Part shown: positions 23,978 to 32,807 of the stretch, in pieces
Position numbering within the stretch: position 1 is the stretch's first letter
Layout of the letters: the number at the start of each line of letters is the position of its first letter
Origin: Umezawaea beigongshangensis
Lineage (GTDB): Bacteria; Actinomycetota; Actinomycetes; Mycobacteriales; Pseudonocardiaceae
Assembly (NCBI RefSeq): GCF_016464305.1
Contig: NZ_JAEIOJ010000002.1
Coordinates: 62,001 to 126,000 of the forward strand
Direction of reading: 5' to 3'
DNA length: 64,000 nucleotides
Notes under the pieces: generated by a model
What the model saw: only the letters and a program-made list of their open reading frames with translations
What the model was told of the DNA's origin: nothing
The model's database searches: none
Position numbers and translations under genes: made by a program

Positions 23978-25666
23978 GTGGCCGATCTCAAACCTCGCAG
24001 CAGGGACGTCACCGACGGTCTGAAGAGCACCGGCGCACGCGGGATGCTCCGGGCCGTCGGTCTGTCCGACGACGACTTCGCGAAGCCCCAGATCGGCGTG
24101 GCCTCGTCCTGGAACGAGATCACGCCGTGCAACCTCTCCCTGGACCGGCTGGCCTCCTCCGTCAAGGAGGGCGTGCACGCGGCGGGCGGGTTCCCGCTCC
24201 AGTTCGGCACCATCTCCGTCTCCGACGGCATCGCGATGGGCCACGAGGGCATGCACTTCTCGCTGGTGTCCCGCGAGGTGATCGCGGACTCCGTGGAGAC
24301 GGTGATGGGCGCCGAGCGGTTCGACGGGTCGGTGCTGCTCGCCGGGTGCGACAAGTCGCTGCCGGGGATGCTGATGGCCGCCGCCCGGCTCGACCTGGCG
24401 GCGGTGTTCCTCTACGCGGGCTCGATCCTGCCCGGCCGGGCCACGATGTCCGACGGCTCCGAGCGCGAGGTCACCGTGATCGACGCCTTCGAGGCCGTGG
24501 GGGCGTGCGCGCGCGGCCTGATGAGCCGCGAGGACGTCGACGCGATCGAGCGCGCGGCGTGCCCGACCGAGGGCGCCTGCGGCGGCATGTACACGGCGAA
24601 CACGATGGCGAGCGCCGCCGAGGCGCTGGGCATGTCGCTGCCGGGGTCGGCCGCTCCCCCGGCGGTCGACCGGCGGCGCGACGGGTACGCGCGCCGCTCC
24701 GGCGAGGCCGTCGTCGAACTGCTGCGGCGGGGCATCACCGCTCGGGACGTCCTGACCAGGGAGGCGTTCGAGAACGCCATCGCCGTGGTCATGGCGCTGG
24801 GCGGCTCCACCAACGCCGTGCTGCACCTGCTGGCCATCGCCCACGAGGCGGAGGTCGAGCTGACGCTCGACGACTTCGCCAGGGTCGGCAGCCGCGTGCC
24901 GCACCTCGGCGACCTCAAACCGTTCGGACGGCACGTGATGACCGACGTGGACCGGATCGGCGGCATCCCGGTCGTCATGAAGCTGCTGCTCGACGCCGGC
25001 CTCATGCACGGCGACGCGATGACCGTGACCGGCCGGACCATGGCGGAGAACCTCGACGAGCTGAACGCGCCCGCTCCCGACGGCGCCGTCATCCGCACGC
25101 TGGCCGAACCGCTGCACCCCACCGGCGGCATCACGGTCCTGCACGGCTCGCTGGCCCCGGACGGCGCCGTGGTGAAGTCGGCGGGGTTCGACGAGACGGT
25201 CTTCGAGGGCACCGCCAGGGTGTTCGACGGCGAGCGCGCCGCGATGGACGCGCTGGAGAACGGCACGGTGGTCGCCGGTGACGTCGTCGTGATCCGCTAC
25301 GAGGGCCCCAGGGGCGGTCCGGGGATGCGGGAGATGCTCGCGATCACCGGGGCGATCAAGGGCGCCGGACTGGGCAAGGACGTCCTGCTGATCACCGACG
25401 GCCGCTTCTCCGGCGGCACGACCGGGCTGTGCGTGGGGCACGTCGCCCCCGAGGCCGTCGACGGCGGTCCCGTCGCGTTCGTCCGCGACGGCGACCGGGT
25501 GCGCCTCGACGTGGCCGTCGGAACCCTCGACCTGCTGGTCGAGCCCGCGGAGATCACCCGCCGCGGCACCGGCTGGTCACCGCCGGCCCCCCGCTACACC
25601 CGCGGCGTGCTGGCCAAGTACGCCCGTCTGGTGGGAACGGCCAGCCGAGGCGCGGTCTGCGACTGA
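23978..25666 (+). CDS. ilvD: Dihydroxy-acid dehydratase
   Basis: 562 residues from GTG 23978. IlvD/Edd family: [47 protein letters not shown] and [15 protein letters not shown] contain the three iron-sulfur cysteines and the catalytic Ser region. It dehydrates dihydroxy-isovalerate and dihydroxy-methylvalerate in valine, leucine and isoleucine synthesis. Length matches the 2Fe-2S type actinobacterial enzyme. It is transcribed alone and its last 90 bp overlap the 3' end of the convergent PucR gene. Confidence 0.97.
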   Translation: MADLKPRSRDVTDGLKSTGARGMLRAVGLSDDDFAKPQIGVASSWNEITPCNLSLDRLASSVKEGVHAAGGFPLQFGTISVSDGIAMGHEGMHFSLVSREVIADSVETVMGAERFDGSVLLAGCDKSLPGMLMAAARLDLAAVFLYAGSILPGRATMSDGSEREVTVIDAFEAVGACARGLMSREDVDAIERAACPTEGACGGMYTANTMASAAEALGMSLPGSAAPPAVDRRRDGYARRSGEAVVELLRRGITARDVLTREAFENAIAVVMALGGSTNAVLHLLAIAHEAEVELTLDDFARVGSRVPHLGDLKPFGRHVMTDVDRIGGIPVVMKLLLDAGLMHGDAMTVTGRTMAENLDELNAPAPDGAVIRTLAEPLHPTGGITVLHGSLAPDGAVVKSAGFDETVFEGTARVFDGERAAMDALENGTVVAGDVVVIRYEGPRGGPGMREMLAITGAIKGAGLGKDVLLITDGRFSGGTTGLCVGHVAPEAVDGGPVAFVRDGDRVRLDVAVGTLDLLVEPAEITRRGTGWSPPAPRYTRGVLAKYARLVGTASRGAVCD

Positions 25667-27307
25667 CGGTCCACGCGGGGGCGGGGCCACCACGCGGAGC
25701 TGGATCATCGCGGCGAAGCGGGCCTCCGGGTCGGTCAGGTCCAGGCCGCCGACCTCGGCCAGGCGGCGCAGGCGGTAGCGGAAGGTGTTCGGGTGGACGT
25801 GCACGGACGCGGCCGCCGCGACGACGTCGCCGAAGGTGTCCAGCCACGCCCGCAGCGTCTCGACCAGCCTCGCGCCGTGCCGCTCGTCGTAGGCGAACAG
25901 CTCGGCCACCGCCCCGGTCGGTCCGTCGCCGCGCGCCGCGGCCAGGTCGCGCAGTTCCAGCACCAGCGTCTCGACGTGCACGTCGGCCAGCCGGGCGACG
26001 CGCCGCGCGCCGTCGCCGTCGCGCAGGACCCGCAGCGCCCGCACGGCACCGGCCCGCGCGTCCGCCAGCTCCACGACGTCCTGCGCGACCCGGCCCACGC
26101 CGATCACGGCACGGACGCGGTCGCCGACGCGGTCGAGGAAGTCCGCGGCGATGCGCACGGCGCGCTGCTCCCCGTCCCCGTCGCGGCTCACGGGCAGCAG
26201 CCCGTAGGCCACGTCGCCGATCAGCGCGGCGGCGCAGCGCGGGTGCACGGCGCTCAGGTGCAGCGCGAGGGCGTCGCTCAGCCGCTGCCGCTCGGTGGCC
26301 AGGTCCGCGTCCGCGCCGGGACCGGGTTCCGGCTCGCGCACCGCGAGGGCGAGCACGACGACCGGCCGATCGGCCAGCCCCAGCCGGCGCAGCGCCTCGC
26401 GCGCCGCGACGCCGCCCTCCAGCGCCGTGCTCACCAGGTCGGCGCGCAGGCGGCGCTCGACGTCGGCTCCGGCCCGGATGCGCAGCATGTGCAGCGCCGT
26501 CACCCCGGCCGCGTCGCGCAGGGCCCGCGTGCGCTCCTCGCTCAGCGGCTCGCGCACGGCGGCCCAGATCGAACCGAGCACCTCGTCACCGGCGCGCACG
26601 GCGACGGCGACGCGCGGCAACGAGAGCGGGGGCCCCGGCAGCGGCTCGACGTACACCGGCCGGTCACTGCGGTACAGCTCGCGGAACACCCCCCGCTCGG
26701 TCAGCAGGCGCGAGTACCTCTCCGGGACCTGGCGGCCCAGGATCGTCTCCACCCGCGACGGGTCCGCCTCGTCCTGCCGCCCGGAGAACGCCAGCACTCG
26801 GGAGCTGCGGTCCTCGATCGTCACCGGTGCGTCGAGCAGCGCGGCGACCGCGTTGGCCAGCGCGAACAGGTCGCCCGACGGCATCCCGCCCCTGGCCTCG
26901 GGCTCGCCGACGTCGCCCTCCGCGAGCAGCGAGCGCAGGAGCGCCGCGAGCTGGGCCCAGGACGCGCCGCGGGTCAGCGCGAGCAGTGCCACGCCGGACT
27001 CCCGCGCCGCGGCGGCCAGTTCGCCGGACACCACGACGGGCGCGCGCAGCACGAGCCCGGCCGCTCCCCGACCGCCGAGCGAGCGCAGCAGCCGCACGAC
27101 CTCCGCCGGTTCGCGCAGTCCCACTCCCAGCACGAGCGCGTGCTGCGGCAGGACCGGTTCCTCCAGCGGGTCGTGGATGACCACGCCACCGACGTGGCCC
27201 GGCCGGTCCGCGTCGCCGTGGACGATTTCCAGCAGCGTGGCCCCGAGGTCGTCGAGCACACGGCCGAGGCTGGCGCGGGGTCGCGGGTTCTTCGACACGA
27301 GCACCAC
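25577..27307 (-). CDS. PucR-family transcriptional regulator
   Basis: 576 residues from GTG 27307 (a second GTG three bases on is possible; no clear ribosome site). The N-terminal PucR domain ([26 protein letters not shown]), a GAF-like middle ([26 protein letters not shown]) and the C-terminal helix-turn-helix [30 protein letters not shown] are all seen. PucR proteins respond to purine or amino acid catabolites. It is encoded 86 bp downstream of, and on the same strand as, the acylamino-acid racemase operon, which it probably controls. The last 30 codons overlap ilvD tail to tail. Confidence 0.92.
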   Translation of the reverse strand: MVLVSKNPRPRASLGRVLDDLGATLLEIVHGDADRPGHVGGVVIHDPLEEPVLPQHALVLGVGLREPAEVVRLLRSLGGRGAAGLVLRAPVVVSGELAAAARESGVALLALTRGASWAQLAALLRSLLAEGDVGEPEARGGMPSGDLFALANAVAALLDAPVTIEDRSSRVLAFSGRQDEADPSRVETILGRQVPERYSRLLTERGVFRELYRSDRPVYVEPLPGPPLSLPRVAVAVRAGDEVLGSIWAAVREPLSEERTRALRDAAGVTALHMLRIRAGADVERRLRADLVSTALEGGVAAREALRRLGLADRPVVVLALAVREPEPGPGADADLATERQRLSDALALHLSAVHPRCAAALIGDVAYGLLPVSRDGDGEQRAVRIAADFLDRVGDRVRAVIGVGRVAQDVVELADARAGAVRALRVLRDGDGARRVARLADVHVETLVLELRDLAAARGDGPTGAVAELFAYDERHGARLVETLRAWLDTFGDVVAAAASVHVHPNTFRYRLRRLAEVGGLDLTDPEARFAAMIQLRVVAPPPRGPSVADRASAGRSHQTGVLGQHAAGVAGGRR

Positions 27308-27393
27308 CCGATGGTAGGAGTCGACGGGTCAGCCCGGTTCGTCGGCGCGGACGAGATCGGCCCCCCGCACCTGTCGGACCGGACGAGGTCGTC

Positions 27394-28500
27394 TCACGGT
27401 GTGAGCCACCGCGTCGACGTGGTGACCGCCTCCAGTTCGTCGGGCAGGGGGTCGACGCCGATGCCGGGCCCCGCGGGCACCGGCAGGTGGCCGTCGTCGA
27501 GCACGAACGGCGCCGTGACGTCCGTGCGGTAGTAGCGGCCGGAGGCCGAGGTGTCGCCGGGCAGCGTGAAGCCGGGCAGCGCGGCCAGCGCGAGGTTCGC
27601 GGCCCGGCCGATCCCCGTCTCCAGCATCCCGCCGCACCACACGGGCACGCCGTGCGCCGCGCACACGTCGTGGATGCGGCGAGCTTCCAGGTAGCCACCG
27701 ACGCGGCCGGGCTTGACGTTGACGATCGAGCACGCCCCCAGGCCGATCGCGTCGGCGGCGGCGCGGGCGGAGGTGATCGACTCGTCCAGGCAGATCGGGG
27801 TGCTGAGGACCTTCGCCAGCGCGGCGTGCCCGCGCACGTCCTCCTCGTCGAGCGGCTGCTCGATCAGCAGCAGGCCGAACGGGTCGAGCCGGGCGAGGTG
27901 GCGCGCGTCGGCGAGCGAGTAGGCGGCGTTGGCGTCGACCTGGAGCAGCACGTCGTCGCCGAAGCGCTCGCGCACCGCGCGCACCGGCTCGACGTCCCAG
28001 CCTGGCTCGATCTTGAGCTTGATCCGGACGTAGCCCTCGTCGAGGTGGCCGCCCACGGAGTCGAGCAGCTCGCCGATCGAGTTCGCGATGCCGACCGACA
28101 CCCCGCACGGGACCCGCTCGCGCACCGCGCCGAGCTCGCGCGCCAGCGGGCGGCCCGAGGCGCGCAGTTCGGCGTCGAGCACGGCCGTCTCCAGCGCGGC
28201 CTTCGCCATCCGGTGCCCCCGGAACTGCGCCAGCGCGGGGGCCACGGCGTGCGCGTCCAGTCGCGGGTGGGCGGCCAGCACCGGGACGAGGAAGCGGGTC
28301 AGCACGTCCGCCGCCGCGTCGACGTACTCCGAGGAGTAACGCGGGTCGGACATCGCCACGCACTCCCCCCACCCCTCGGCCTCGTCGGTGACCGCCCGCA
28401 GCAGCAGGACGTCGCGCGAGGTCTCGGTGCCGAACGAGGTCCGGAACGGCGCGACGAGCGGCATTCGGATCCGACGCAGTTCCACTCCGGTCAGCTTCAT
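27394..28500 (-). CDS. N-acylamino acid racemase (enolase superfamily)
   Basis: 368 residues from ATG 28500, overlapping the GNAT stop (ATGA). The muconate-lactonizing/OSBS subgroup is shown by the catalytic pair in RIKLKI (two Lys), the metal ligands in QVDANAAY, LLIEQPL and CLDESI, and the second Lys in NVKPGRVGG. GGMLETGIGRAANLALAALPGFTLPGD is the C-terminal barrel signature of OSBS/NSAR enzymes. Menaquinone-type OSBS would sit among men genes; here the neighbours are a GNAT acyltransferase and an M20 amidohydrolase, so racemisation of N-succinyl (or N-acyl) amino acids is the better call, as shown for the Geobacillus pathway. Confidence 0.9.
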   Translation of the reverse strand: MKLTGVELRRIRMPLVAPFRTSFGTETSRDVLLLRAVTDEAEGWGECVAMSDPRYSSEYVDAAADVLTRFLVPVLAAHPRLDAHAVAPALAQFRGHRMAKAALETAVLDAELRASGRPLARELGAVRERVPCGVSVGIANSIGELLDSVGGHLDEGYVRIKLKIEPGWDVEPVRAVRERFGDDVLLQVDANAAYSLADARHLARLDPFGLLLIEQPLDEEDVRGHAALAKVLSTPICLDESITSARAAADAIGLGACSIVNVKPGRVGGYLEARRIHDVCAAHGVPVWCGGMLETGIGRAANLALAALPGFTLPGDTSASGRYYRTDVTAPFVLDDGHLPVPAGPGIGVDPLPDELEAVTTSTRWLTP

Positions 28501-29411
28501 CTGTCGTTCTCCTCCGGTGCGGGCGGTGCGGGCGGTGCCGCGGTGTCCTGCGGGCCTCGGGTGACGACGTACCACCCGGCCCGGTCGAAGCCGGTGATCC
28601 GGGCGCCGTCGGCCACGAGCGTCGTCAGCACGTCGCGCAGCGCGACGCGCCACTCCTTCGCCTGTCCCGGATCGGCCGAGCGCAGCGCCTCGACGTCGCG
28701 CGGCACGGCCACCAGCAGCGTGTCGCCGGCCAGCTCGCCCGCGATCGGCAGGTCGTGCTCCGAGCGGCCGAGCGCGACCACCGCGCCGCCGGCCAGCTCC
28801 GCCCGCGCGTCGCGCGGCGACGGCGTTCCGGCGCAGGCCGCCACGACCGCCGGAGCGGTCAGGTCCCAGTGGACCAGCAGCCGGTCGCTGTCGTCGCTGC
28901 CGTTGATGCCGTCGCGCATGCCGCCGTAGAAGTCGACCAGGTACTCCTCCGGCGCCGCGCCGAGCTTGGCCAGGTTGAAGTGGGCGTTGCGGCGGACCAG
29001 CGGGTCGAACGTCCACGCGACGGTCGAGACGCCGCGGTGCAGGGCCCAGGCGCGCTGGTGCAGCTTGAGCGCGAAGCCGACGCTGCGTCCCAGCGCCGCG
29101 GCGGACACCCCGGCGACGTGGCTGTGCAGGGCGGCGCGCGCCGGTGGGCCGAAGAAGCCGGCGCAGGCGCCCACGAGCCGTGGCCCGTCGAACGCCCCGG
29201 CGACGTAGTTGCCCGCCTTGCTCAGCGCGCGCAGCAGTTCGGTGGTCACCGGCGGGTTGGTCGGGTCGGGCCGCCAGATCTCGTCGTAGAGCCGGTGGAC
29301 CGCTTCCAGCTCGGGCAGGCCGGTGATCTCGCGGATCGTGACGCCCGCCGCCAGCGCGGCGGCCTCGGCGGCCGCGTGCCCCTCGGCGACGAGGTGGTGC
29401 TGCGCGGTCAT
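28497..29411 (-). CDS. GNAT N-acyltransferase of the D-amino acid pathway
   Basis: 304 residues from ATG 29411, overlapping the M20 stop and the racemase start by four bases each. An acetyl/succinyl-CoA-dependent fold is seen in YVAGAFDGPRLVGACAGFFGPP, SHVAGVSAAALGRSVGFALKLHQRAWALHRGVSTVAWTFDPLVRRNAHFNLAKLGA; this long form resembles the COG3375 group that accompanies NSAR enzymes. In the Geobacillus route the acyltransferase preferentially succinylates D-amino acids, giving the racemase its substrate. The Gly/Ala-rich tail PPAPPAPEEND is probably disordered. Confidence 0.85.
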   Translation of the reverse strand: MTAQHHLVAEGHAAAEAAALAAGVTIREITGLPELEAVHRLYDEIWRPDPTNPPVTTELLRALSKAGNYVAGAFDGPRLVGACAGFFGPPARAALHSHVAGVSAAALGRSVGFALKLHQRAWALHRGVSTVAWTFDPLVRRNAHFNLAKLGAAPEEYLVDFYGGMRDGINGSDDSDRLLVHWDLTAPAVVAACAGTPSPRDARAELAGGAVVALGRSEHDLPIAGELAGDTLLVAVPRDVEALRSADPGQAKEWRVALRDVLTTLVADGARITGFDRAGWYVVTRGPQDTAAPPAPPAPEENDR

Positions 29412-30562
29412 CCTCGCTCTCCCGTCGGCGCGGCGGACGTGTCCAGCAGGTCGGCCACGAGCGCGGCGACCAGGGCCGCGCGCCGGGGCAGTTCGGCGAC
29501 GAGGACGTGCTCGTCGTCGGCGTGCGCCCCGCCGCCGACCGCGCCGAGACCGTCGAGCGTGGGCGTCCCGACGCCCGCGGTGAAGTTCCCGTCCGATCCT
29601 CCGCCCACGGCGACTCCGGTCAGCGGCGGAAGTCCCAGCCGGTCGGCGAGCGCCGCGGCGCGGGCGAACAGCGCCGCCGACGCCGAGGCGGGCAGCGGTG
29701 GCCGGTTCGGGGCGCCGAGCAGCTCCAGGCGCGCGCCCTCCAGCACGGGGCTCAGCGCACGCAGCGCGGCGTCCACCCGGTGCTGCTCGGCGGCGTCGCG
29801 GACGCGGACGTCGAGCGCGAACTCACCGGTGGCGGGCACGGTGTTGGTCGTGGTGCCCGCCGACATCACCGTCGGCGTCACCGTCGTGCCGCGCTCGGGG
29901 TCGGCGAGCGCGGTCACCGCCAGCACCTGCCGCGCCAGCTCGACGGTGCTGTTGACGCCGCGTTCCGGCTCCAGTCCCGCGTGCGCGGCCCTGCCGGTGA
30001 CGCGGAGCCGGTAGTGCGAGACGCCCTTGCGCTCGGTCTTGAGCGCGCCGCCGCCGGCCGACGCCTCCAGCACGAGCGCCGCGACGCGGCCAGCGGCCTC
30101 GGACTCGATCAGCTCCCGCGAGCTGGGCGAGCCGATCTCCTCGTCGCCGGTGATCAGGAGCGTCGCGCCGGAGGGGTCGGGGAGCGCGGCCAGTGCGTGC
30201 ACCGCCAGCACCACACCGGCCTTCATGTCGAAGCAGCCCGGACCGCGCAGGACGCCGTCGCGCACCGCGAACGGGCGGGTGTGCAGCGATCCCAGCGGCC
30301 ACACCGTGTCGTGGTGCCCGAGCAGCAGGACGCGGGACGGTCCGTCGCCCAGCCGCCAGCGCAGGTGGGTGCGCCCGTCGAGCACGATGCGCTCGGGGGC
30401 CGCGCCCAGCCGCCGCGTCCCGACGCGCGCCACGACGTCGGCGCTGGCGGCGACCGCGGCGAGGTCGGACGACGGCGACTCGCAGGTCACCAGCGCCTCG
30501 ACGTCGGCGAGCAGCGCGGGCAGCAGGGCCTCGAACCGGCCCGGCGTCTGAACGGGTGTCAT
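29408..30562 (-). CDS. M20 amidohydrolase (N-acyl-L-amino acid deacylase)
   Basis: 384 residues from ATG 30562, with GGAGG four bases upstream. Metal-binding motifs GHHDTVWPLGS, GPGCFDMKAG and GDEEIGS (catalytic Glu-Glu) and the dimerisation domain GVSHYRLRVTGRAAHAGLEPERGVNS identify the M20/ArgE/CPG2 group. As first gene of the operon with acyltransferase and racemase it would release free L-amino acids from N-acyl-L-amino acids, making the whole D-to-L conversion irreversible. Glutamate carboxypeptidase activity is an alternative from sequence alone. Confidence 0.9.
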   Translation of the reverse strand: MTPVQTPGRFEALLPALLADVEALVTCESPSSDLAAVAASADVVARVGTRRLGAAPERIVLDGRTHLRWRLGDGPSRVLLLGHHDTVWPLGSLHTRPFAVRDGVLRGPGCFDMKAGVVLAVHALAALPDPSGATLLITGDEEIGSPSSRELIESEAAGRVAALVLEASAGGGALKTERKGVSHYRLRVTGRAAHAGLEPERGVNSTVELARQVLAVTALADPERGTTVTPTVMSAGTTTNTVPATGEFALDVRVRDAAEQHRVDAALRALSPVLEGARLELLGAPNRPPLPASASAALFARAAALADRLGLPPLTGVAVGGGSDGNFTAGVGTPTLDGLGAVGGGAHADDEHVLVAELPRRAALVAALVADLLDTSAAPTGERG

Positions 30563-30695
30563 CGTGCCTCCAGCGGAACGTCCGTGAGGCACAGCCTGCC
30601 CGCGCGGCGGGCACCTGTCTTCGTTCCACCCGACCAGGAAACGCGGTCCGGCTCGTCCGCCGCGCTCACCCGGCCGGTGAGCGGCCCCGGACGCG

Positions 30696-30751
30696 CCACC
30701 GCCCGGCGGATCGCGGCCTCGTGGCGAGGACCGGGATCGGCCGGGCGGTGG
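30696..30751. terminator. Stem-loop terminator of the GalM gene
   Basis: Perfect 12-bp arms CCACCGCCCGGC (30696-30707) and GCCGGGCGGTGG (30740-30751), 13 bases after the minus-strand GalM stop. The 32-base loop can fold further. Confidence 0.7.
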
Positions 30752-30763
30752 GGAGAGGAGGAG

Positions 30764-31939
30764 CTACCCGCGGTCGGTGGAGAACTGGTAGGTGGTGCTG
30801 GTCCGGTAGGTGTCACCGGGGCGCAGCTCGGTGGACGGGAACTGCGGCTGGTTCGGCGAGTCCGGGAAGTGCTGGGTCTCCAGCGCGAACCCGTCGCCCT
30901 GGCGGTAGATCCGGCCGCTGGTGCCCACGAGGGTGCCGTCCAGGAAGTTGCCGGAGTAGAACTGGATGCCCGGTTCGGTGGTGCGGATCGTGAGCACGCG
31001 CCCGCTGTCCGGGTCGATCACCCTGGCGGCCTGCTCCAGCGAGGTGTCGTCCCTGCGGTCGAGCACGTAGTTGTGGTCGTAGCCGCGGCCGATCACGAGC
31101 TGCTCGAAGCCGTCGCGGACGCGCTCGCCGATCGCGGTCGGACGCCGGAAGTCCATCGGCGTGCCGGCGACGGAGTCGATCGCGCCGGTGGGGATCAGCG
31201 TGTCGTTCACCGGCGTGTACCTGCTGGCGTCGAGGGTCAGCCGGTGGTCCTCGATGCTCCCGCTGCCCTCCCCGCCCAGGTTGAAGTAGGTGTGGTTGGT
31301 GAGGTTGACGACGGTCGGCGCGTCGGTGGTCGCCCGGTAGTCCACGTGGATCGTGTTGTCGCGGGTGAGCCGGTAGGTCACGGTCACGTCGAGCGCGCCG
31401 GGGTAGTTCTCCTCGCCGTCGGGGCTGGTGTAGGTCAGCTCCAGGCCGACCGCGTCCCGGTCGCGGATCTCGGCGGCCCGCCAGATGCGCTTGTCGAAGC
31501 CCACCGTGCCGCCGTGCAGGTGGTTCACCCCGTCGTTGAGCGCCAACTGGTGGGTGACGCCGTCGAGGGTGAACCTGCCGTTGGCGATCCGGTTGGCGTA
31601 GCGACCGGTGATGCTGCCGAAGTAGGGGCTGCTCTCGACGTAGTCGGTGATGTTGTCGAAGCCGAGCGCCACGTTCGCCGTGCGGCCGCGCCGGTCGGGG
31701 ACCTCGATGGACTGGATGATCCCGCCGTAGGTCAGGATGCGCACGCGCATCCCGCGGCCGTTGGTGAGCGTGTAGCGGTCGACGGCCGCCCCGTCCGGAG
31801 TGCTGCCGAAGACGTCCTTCTCGATCCGGGGCTGACTCGCCCCGACGGCCGACGGCGCGGCCGGGCCGAGCACCGCCAGACCTGTGATGATCAGCGGCAC
31901 CGCGCCGAGGCGCGCTGCCGTCCGGGTGAACCACCGCAT
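30764..31939 (-). CDS. Secreted aldose 1-epimerase
   Basis: 391 residues from ATG 31939, with an N-terminal signal peptide ([24 protein letters not shown]). GalM signatures: [37 protein letters not shown] (His), [12 protein letters not shown] (catalytic His) and [12 protein letters not shown] (catalytic Glu region). It interconverts alpha and beta anomers of aldoses such as galactose, glucose or xylose. Export is unusual for GalM but common in soil actinomycetes next to secreted glycosidases. The upstream site at 31989 is of the same type as the GH3 operators, linking it to that regulon. Confidence 0.94.
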   Translation of the reverse strand: MRWFTRTAARLGAVPLIITGLAVLGPAAPSAVGASQPRIEKDVFGSTPDGAAVDRYTLTNGRGMRVRILTYGGIIQSIEVPDRRGRTANVALGFDNITDYVESSPYFGSITGRYANRIANGRFTLDGVTHQLALNDGVNHLHGGTVGFDKRIWRAAEIRDRDAVGLELTYTSPDGEENYPGALDVTVTYRLTRDNTIHVDYRATTDAPTVVNLTNHTYFNLGGEGSGSIEDHRLTLDASRYTPVNDTLIPTGAIDSVAGTPMDFRRPTAIGERVRDGFEQLVIGRGYDHNYVLDRRDDTSLEQAARVIDPDSGRVLTIRTTEPGIQFYSGNFLDGTLVGTSGRIYRQGDGFALETQHFPDSPNQPQFPSTELRPGDTYRTSTTYQFSTDRG

Positions 31940-31988
31940 GTGGACTCCTCTGTCCGATCACGCCACTGCGACCACCGCGTCCGACAGG

Positions 31989-32002
31989 TCGAACCACTTC
32001 GA
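31989..32002. promoter_or_regulatory. TCGAA-N4-TTCGA operator upstream of secreted GalM
   Basis: TCGAACCACTTCGA shares both half-sites and the four-base spacer with the two GH3 operators (TCGAAGCGATTCGA). It stands 50 bases upstream of the GalM start codon. Confidence 0.6.
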
Positions 32003-32124
32003 TCGCCGATCGACGGTAGACGCTAGCGCGCCCGAACGCTCGGTGCCAGCACGACTTCAGCGCGACGTTCGCGGTGGAGCCGGTCAGGACGACGCCACAC
32101 CGGGCGGCGCCCGCGCGCCGTCGC

Positions 32125-32787
32125 CTACAACAGCCGGTGCGCCGGCGGGACGAGTCCGGCCTCGTGGGCGACGACTGCGGCCTGCACCCGGTTGCGCACG
32201 TCGAGCCGTCTGAGGATCGTGCTGACGTGCACCTTGACGGTGCCCTCGACCACGTGGACGTGACGCGCGATCTCCGCGTTGGACATGCCCGCTCCCACGA
32301 GGCCGAGCACCTCGCGCTCCCGCGCGGTCAGACCGGTGACGCGGTCGGTCGTGCGCAGCCGGGGGCCGCTGCCGGAGAGGTGGTCGATCACCCGCTTGGC
32401 GACCGGCGGCGAGAGGTGGGCGGCACCGGCCGCGACGGCGCGCACCCCCACGACGATGTCCAGGGGATCGCCCGTCTTCAGGACGAACCCGCTGATGCCG
32501 CTGGCGAGCGCGCGGGAGATGTGGGCGTCGTCGGCGAAGGTCGTGAGGACCAGCACCCCGGTGCCGGTGCCCAGCCGACGGATCTCCGCGGCCGCGTCCA
32601 GTCCGTCGAGCACCGGCATGCGGATGTCGAGCACGGCCACGTCCGGACGGTGCGCGAGCACCAGGTCCACCGCGGCGCGACCGGTGTCGGCCTCCGCGAC
32701 GATCTCGACGTCGTCCGCCGTCGAGAGGACGGCCCCGACCCCCATCCGCACGACCGCCTCGTCGTCGGCGAGCACCACTCGGATCAC
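32125..32787 (-). CDS. NarL/LuxR response regulator
   Basis: 220 residues from GTG 32787, 20 bp after the kinase stop. The receiver has the acidic pair LADDE, phosphoacceptor Asp in [13 protein letters not shown] and Lys in FVLKTGD; the C-terminal LuxR helix-turn-helix is [43 protein letters not shown]. It is the cognate partner of the histidine kinase upstream and probably controls PAP2/kinase or cell-envelope genes. Confidence 0.96.
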   Translation of the reverse strand: MIRVVLADDEAVVRMGVGAVLSTADDVEIVAEADTGRAAVDLVLAHRPDVAVLDIRMPVLDGLDAAAEIRRLGTGTGVLVLTTFADDAHISRALASGISGFVLKTGDPLDIVVGVRAVAAGAAHLSPPVAKRVIDHLSGSGPRLRTTDRVTGLTAREREVLGLVGAGMSNAEIARHVHVVEGTVKVHVSTILRRLDVRNRVQAAVVAHEAGLVPPAHRLL

Positions 32788-32807
32788 GCCCGCATCATGA
32801 CCGGTCG

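Noticed and set aside
27394-28500. Enolase-superfamily gene considered as menC (OSBS)
   Set aside because: No other men genes here; acyltransferase and amidohydrolase neighbours fit N-acylamino acid racemase. OSBS side activity is not excluded.
28755-32026. Long plus-strand frames opposite the GNAT, M20 and GalM genes
   Set aside because: Antisense shadows; low-complexity composition, no ribosome sites, while the minus strand carries clear enzymes.
32034-32050. CCCGAACGCTCGG considered as another member of the GAACGCTC repeat family
   Set aside because: Single short match without the neighbouring AACTC/GGCAC elements; probably chance.
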